From Sphingomonas sp. TREG-RG-20F-R18-01 (GTDB taxonomy: Bacteria > Pseudomonadota > Alphaproteobacteria > Sphingomonadales > Sphingomonadaceae), in NCBI RefSeq assembly GCF_022662475.1, contig NZ_JAKNQQ010000001.1:1036151-1100150 (forward strand): a stretch of 64,000 nt of DNA, written 5' to 3'. The translations under genes were made by a program, and so were the position numbers. Under the pieces are notes generated by a model. The model ran no database searches. It worked only from the letters and a program-made list of their open reading frames with translations, and was not told the DNA's origin. Each line of letters opens with the position of its first letter. The stretch's first letter is position 1. This document shows, one piece after another, positions 60,655-64,000 of this stretch.

Positions 60655-61121
60655 CACTGTTTCCCAGTTTGAGCGGAAAGTTTTCCGATGAAGGTGGAGA
60701 TTTGCCCGGGCTGAAAGGCAATTCGCTGGATCGCCATTCCAAGCAGCATCGGGCCGATGAAGATCAGCGCGGAGCGCGGGTTGAGTGCGAGGTTGGCGAT
60801 CGCCGGGCCAGGGCATAGGCCGGACAGGCCCCAGCCGACGCCAAAGATTGCCGAACCGATGATCAGACGGGCGTCGATCCGACCTGTCGGAGGCAGTGAA
60901 AGGGCCTCCACGTAGATGGGTTTTTGCATCCTCGCCGTCAGCATCCACGCCGCCGCCATGACACCTACTGCTCCAGCCATGACGAAAGCCAGGGTTGGGT
61001 CCCAGTGGCCGAAAACATCGAGGAAGCCGCGAATGCGCGCGGGATCGAGCATACCAGAAATGGCGAGGCCAGCGCCGAACAGCGCACCCGCCAACAGAGC
61101 GATGAGAACATTCCGGATCAT
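60654..61121 (-). CDS. YeeE/YedE (DUF6691-type) sulfur transport protein, second half
   Basis: A 155-residue membrane protein with four predicted helices. The motif GWGLSGLCPGPAIANLAL holds the conserved Cys of the YeeE/YedE family, whose larger member YeeE imports thiosulfate by transient Cys contacts. The pair of small half-length proteins here corresponds to the two halves of a full YeeE. The ATG at 61121 overlaps the preceding gene by four bases. Import of thiosulfate or another sulfur species is inferred. Confidence 0.9.
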   Translation of the reverse strand: MIRNVLIALLAGALFGAGLAISGMLDPARIRGFLDVFGHWDPTLAFVMAGAVGVMAAAWMLTARMQKPIYVEALSLPPTGRIDARLIIGSAIFGVGWGLSGLCPGPAIANLALNPRSALIFIGPMLLGMAIQRIAFQPGQISTFIGKLSAQTGKQ

Positions 61122-61564
61122 ACCGCGACGCCCATCAGATGCATCAGCGCTACGGCGGCTATGCCGGCGGCCGTAAAGGTTGCGGTCGCCGCGATCGAGC
61201 GGAGCGACCATCGGGACATCCCAGAGACCCCGTGGCCGCTGGTGCATCCGTTACCGAGACGCGTGCCAAAGCCGACCACAAGGCCACCGGCGATCAGGAT
61301 CGCCGGACTGTTGGAAAAGTGCGTCTGAACCGGTCCGAGAACAGCGGCAATGACCGCCGCACCAAGCGGCAATCCCACGACAAAGGCCATCGCCCAGGAC
61401 CACGGCGCGCCACCGACGGCAATTCCAGACGCCCGGGCCGCCAGACCACTGATGCCCGCGACCCGGCCGAGCGCCACGAGCATGAGGGCCGACGCCAGCC
61501 CGATCATCACGCCGCCGATGAGCCCCTGCAAGGGCATCGCTGTTAAGCCGGCGTCCGTCATCAC
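61118..61564 (-). CDS. YeeE/YedE sulfur transport protein, first half
   Basis: A 148-residue membrane protein with four predicted helices and the hallmark GNGCTSGHGVSGMSR, containing the conserved sulfur-relay Cys. It pairs with the next small YeeE-like protein to form a full-length transporter. Its start overlaps the MBL gene stop by four bases and its stop overlaps the next start. This arrangement is common beside persulfide dioxygenase genes. Confidence 0.92.
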   Translation of the reverse strand: MMTDAGLTAMPLQGLIGGVMIGLASALMLVALGRVAGISGLAARASGIAVGGAPWSWAMAFVVGLPLGAAVIAAVLGPVQTHFSNSPAILIAGGLVVGFGTRLGNGCTSGHGVSGMSRWSLRSIAATATFTAAGIAAVALMHLMGVAV

Positions 61565-62487
61565 AGCGCGTCCAGCGGGATCTTGAGGTAGCGGCCGCCG
61601 TTCGACTCGGGCTCGGGTAGATGGCCGCCGCGCATGTTCACCTGAATCGACGGAATGATCAGCTTCGGCATGCTCAAGGTCGCGTCGCGCGCGTTGCGCA
61701 TCGCGACAAAGTCATCCTCGGCGACGCCCTCATGGACGTGGACATTGCTCGACCGTTGCGAACCGACCGTTGTCTCCCAGACGAACTGCTCGCGCCCGAC
61801 AGCCTTATAGTCGTGACAGAGGAAGAGCCGCGTCTCGGACGGCAGGCTCAACAGCCTTCGGATGGAACGGAAAAGCTGGCGAGAGTCGCCGCCGGGGAAG
61901 TCGGCCCGCGCGGTGCCATAATCCGGCATGAACAACGTGTCCCCGGTGAACACCGCGTCACCGATGACATAGGCCATATCGGCAGGCGTGTGCCCGGGGA
62001 CATGCAGGGCGATGGCCTGGAGATCCCCGATCGCGAACTTGTCGCCATCCTCGAACAGCCGATCGAACTCGGACCCGTCGCGCGCGAACTCGGTCCCGGC
62101 GTTGAAGATTTTGCCAAAGACATTTTGGACGTGGATGATGTCGCGGCCAATCGCCAACTGACCGCCAAGTTCCGCCTTCAAATAGGGGCCCGCGGTCAGG
62201 TGATCCGCGTGTGCATGAGTCTCCAGAACCCAGCCTACGGTGAGGTCCTCGGCCTTTACGTAGGAAATGATTTTGTCAGCGGCCTTATGGGAGATCCGTC
62301 CCGACGCGACGTCGAAGTCCAGCACGCTATCGATGATGGCGGCCGACCGGGTCGCCGGATCATGGACGACGTAGGAGGCTGTGTTGGTGGGCTCGTCGAA
62401 GAAACTCTTGATGATCGGCGCAGCCCCCCGGCCTGCTTTGACGCTGCCGATTAACGCTGACGCTTGGGAGAGATGGGGATCTGACAC
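61561..62487 (-). CDS. MBL-fold persulfide dioxygenase-like enzyme (Blh/ETHE1 type)
   Basis: A 308-residue metallo-beta-lactamase-fold protein. Metal ligands are visible in ETHAHADHLTAG, HVPGHTPADMAY and FTGDTLFMPD, with RLFLCHDYK near the end. ETHE1/Blh enzymes oxidise glutathione persulfide to sulfite in hydrogen sulfide detoxification. A GTG at 62487 with GAGAAAGG upstream is preferred; an earlier in-frame GTG (62520) adds 11 residues. It is the first gene of the operon and is followed by sulfur transport and sulfur-transfer genes. A 20-bp palindrome lies upstream. No ArsR/BigR-type regulator gene is visible nearby. Confidence 0.92.
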   Translation of the reverse strand: MSDPHLSQASALIGSVKAGRGAAPIIKSFFDEPTNTASYVVHDPATRSAAIIDSVLDFDVASGRISHKAADKIISYVKAEDLTVGWVLETHAHADHLTAGPYLKAELGGQLAIGRDIIHVQNVFGKIFNAGTEFARDGSEFDRLFEDGDKFAIGDLQAIALHVPGHTPADMAYVIGDAVFTGDTLFMPDYGTARADFPGGDSRQLFRSIRRLLSLPSETRLFLCHDYKAVGREQFVWETTVGSQRSSNVHVHEGVAEDDFVAMRNARDATLSMPKLIIPSIQVNMRGGHLPEPESNGGRYLKIPLDAL

Positions 62488-62568
62488 GGGATTGTCGCCT
62501 TTCTCGGTTGAAAATCGCACGCGCAGAATAGTTCGGCCGGTTCAGTTGCGGGCCACGGCTGCGAACGC

Positions 62569-62588
62569 CCTGAACAGCGCTGTTCAGG
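62569..62588. promoter_or_regulatory. Perfect 20-bp palindrome upstream of the sulfur operon
   Basis: CCTGAACAGCGCTGTTCAGG is a perfect 20-base inverted repeat with no spacer, about 82 bases before the MBL gene start. There is no T-run, so it is more likely an operator for a dimeric regulator than a terminator. It overlaps the end of a short doubtful ORF. Which protein binds it is unknown. Confidence 0.55.
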
Positions 62589-62769
62589 CTTGAGCAGCGG
62601 CGGCCTGCATCAACTCGCGGGCATAAGTCTTGCCCCCGTCCCGACGGATGTCATTCTCGGCGGTGATCCCCACGCGGCGGGCAAGTTCACCCGTTCCGGA
62701 GCTCGGACTGCCCCCACCTTGATACGTCTTCACGCCGAGCTTGCAGCAACCGGATACCCTATAGAGCAT
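62584..62769 (-). CDS. Doubtful 61-residue ORF upstream of the sulfur operon
   Basis: A short minus-strand ORF with a plausible helical C-terminal half (ELARRVGITAENDIRRDGGK). I find no family match, and no good ribosome site precedes its ATG at 62769. It may be the remains of a longer gene lost when this region was rearranged. Listed because it could otherwise be taken as empty sequence. Confidence 0.25.
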   Translation of the reverse strand: MLYRVSGCCKLGVKTYQGGGSPSSGTGELARRVGITAENDIRRDGGKTYARELMQAAAAQA

Positions 62770-62784
62770 GATCCAGCCCCTCGA

Positions 62785-63065
62785 TTACGGGTAGCCAAAG
62801 GGGACAAACACTCGGCCTCTCCCCAAAACGCCGATGAACCGCACGCGCACGGCACTCCGCAACATCTCTTTGGGATCAATCTCTTCAGGGTAGATATGCA
62901 CGACCTCAAACCTGCGGTCGTGATACAGATACTCCGGCGCCAGCCACTGTTCATCGCCTTCCTGCGCTTCCCACAGTTCAAGCAACGCGTCAGGCAATCG
63001 CCTGTTTATCGCCCAACGATACAGGGCCTGATTCTCCAGTTCCTTGAATATGGATTCTCCGACAT
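62785..63065 (-). pseudogene. Frameshifted gene in immunity position behind the endonuclease remnant
   Basis: An ATG at 63065 (MSENPYSR) lies just after the last codons of the decayed endonuclease. The natural continuation appears in another frame, from about 63040 to 62785: ELENQALYRWAINRRLPDALLELWEAQ, then LAPEYLYHDRRFEVVHIYPEEIDPKE and a stop after FVPFGYP. No usable start exists in that second frame except a late TTG at 62997. This reads as one small acidic protein of about 90 residues broken by a single frameshift. Its position, size and acidity are those of an immunity protein for the upstream toxin. I do not recognise the family. Confidence 0.5.
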
Positions 63066-63069
63066 ATCG

Positions 63070-63598
63070 TCATGGAGCTATTCGTAGATGAGTCGTGAGT
63101 TTGACTGTATAATCGCGATCCGTCGTCAGTAATTTACCGATCTCGTTGAGTAAAGCATAGCTTTCATCATTTTCACGATTTCTCTCCGGTCGTGATTTGT
63201 GAAATTTCGTGCTTTTTCTATTGCCATCGACCGTTCACCCCACATCGATCACAGTTGGCGCACCGATCCGCCACCGAACGGCGGAACACTCCTTACCGTC
63301 ACGGTTCGCCCGGTGCGCTTGCCCCTTGCCCATTCATTTTCACGCACGTGATAGTCGCCGCGATTAGAATCGGCGTTCTGCGCGAAGGGATTGAACGCCC
63401 GGTTCACCCACTGAACCTAACAGCGATATCGTGACCGCCATCAACCGAAGGCTGCCGCTCGACACCACCCGGCTGCGCCTGCTCCGCGCGGGACCGCACC
63501 GGCTTGCCGACCAGTAGAGGTGCACCGGAAATGTTGCGCGTTCGTCCCTGGTCATCGACCTGATATTGGTAACCGTTCCGAACGTCGCGATGCATCAT
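63070..63598 (-). pseudogene. Decayed DNA/RNA non-specific endonuclease (Endonuclease_NS_2-like toxin domain)
   Basis: Three successive reading frames give one protein. From 63598: NGYQYQVDDQGRTRNISG and VDGGHDIAVRFSG, the start and catalytic His region of this nuclease family. A one-base shift near 63405-63412 leads to VNRAFNPFAQNADSNRGDYH and ENEWARGKRTGRTVTVRSVPPF, the family's central block. A second shift near 63255 and a TGA lead to PTVIDV and TVDGNRKSTKF. Such domains are usually C-terminal toxins of polymorphic or secreted systems. With at least two frameshifts and a stop it cannot make active enzyme. No N-terminal export module is visible upstream. Confidence 0.72.
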
Positions 63599-64000
63599 GG
63601 CATGGGCCTGCCGCCGCTGCCGCCCCTTCCGCTACCAGAAGCCCCATTCCCCGCTTCGCCAGTAACAGCGCCCCGAACCCGCGAACGCAAAGCGTGCGTC
63701 TACCGCATCCTGTCAAGGGTTGGATTTGACGTCCACGTCGCCGGAAGGCGCGACGGTCGGCCATTCCCCAGTCCGTCATCAAGCCGAAAAAACGGTCGTC
63801 GCTCGGTATCAGATATCTGGATCATGCCGCCCCCGCCATCTCTACGGCGAGAACATCTGGGTTACATTTGCAAAGAGTCAGGCCAACGCTACGCGTGCAG
63901 CTTGTCGCGTGGCGACAGTACCGCTTCAATAGCTGGAGTAGTCTAAAGACTGGTGCCCCAGAGGGGGCAAAGCTGGGCACTCGAATTATTGGGAAATTTC
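63599..64000. other. Right-edge region, no supported gene
   Basis: About 400 bases upstream (on the minus strand) of the endonuclease remnant. A Gly/Ala-rich stretch (63600-63780) is open in one minus frame but shows no recognisable domain; it could be the decayed linker of the toxin. I see no RNA gene, clear promoter or repeat. Confidence 0.3.

Noticed and set aside
62590..63087. A 165-residue plus-strand protein
   Set aside because: It is antisense to the immunity-like remnant, has no family features, and its composition is that of a complementary-strand shadow.
63950..63998. Possible tRNA 3' end (CCCCAGAGGGGGC with an upstream CGAA)
   Set aside because: No complete cloverleaf, anticodon arm or matching acceptor stem could be drawn, and the sequence stops at the window edge.
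51783..64000. A complete integrative element with attachment sites or integrase
   Set aside because: The composition shift and truncated gene suggest insertion, but no integrase, transposase, terminal repeats or tRNA target is visible in the window.
1..64000. CRISPR arrays, rRNA operons or insertion sequences
   Set aside because: No regularly spaced repeats, rRNA signatures or transposase motifs were found on reading either strand.

Overview
The window is high-GC DNA, roughly two-thirds G+C over most of its length. Genes are tightly packed, often overlapping by 1-4 bases, with weak or absent Shine-Dalgarno sites. It carries TonB-dependent receptors, a FecI/FecR pair, Tat-exported glycoside hydrolases and a LinB-like dehalogenase. 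Together these suggest a sphingomonad (Alphaproteobacteria, Sphingomonas-like). That assignment is an inference from gene content; no rRNA or tRNA gene is visible to confirm it.

Left third (1-25.3 kb): a large locus for taking apart N-linked glycans. It holds a 5'-truncated GlcNAc-asparaginase, a CutC-family protein without a normal start codon, a SIS-type glucosamine-6-P deaminase, NagA, a fused PTS EIIA-HPr-EI protein and a NagE-type permease with two EIIB domains. A GH2 beta-galactosidase and a GntR/HutC regulator lie on the minus strand. A six-gene overlapping run follows: GH20, GH2 beta-mannosidase, GH3, GH125, GH92 and GH29. The activities match a complex N-glycan: galactose, GlcNAc, fucose, possibly xylose, alpha- and beta-mannose, and the GlcNAc-Asn bond. 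The GH enzymes carry Sec or Tat signals, so trimming is probably periplasmic. GlcNAc then enters by the PTS as GlcNAc-6-P and becomes fructose-6-P through NagA and the deaminase.

Middle (25.4-50.6 kb): an MscS-family channel, an IclR regulator, an exonuclease with BRCT domain, an esterase, an ankyrin protein, an M28 peptidase and small proteins. Next is a FecI-FecR-TonB receptor-TonB receptor-periplasmic trehalase locus that looks like a surface-signalled trehalose (or related sugar) uptake system. It is followed by an ABC permease/ATPase pair divergent from a TesA-type esterase, a cyclophilin, and an orphan molybdenum-hydroxylase large subunit.

Right end (50.8-64 kb): accessory DNA. A helicase-nuclease-WGR gene is cut off at about 51.78 kb exactly where a lower-GC diacylglycerol-kinase-like gene begins. 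Then come an aldo/keto reductase, a probable TetR-controlled operon (SDR, MDR oxidoreductase, LinB-type haloalkane dehalogenase, SDR, NTF2-like protein), and a sulfur operon (persulfide-dioxygenase-like MBL protein, two YeeE/YedE proteins, a rhodanese/phosphatase-like protein, a 44-residue ORF, TauE/SafE). The edge holds a decayed DNA/RNA non-specific endonuclease toxin with a broken downstream gene in the immunity position.
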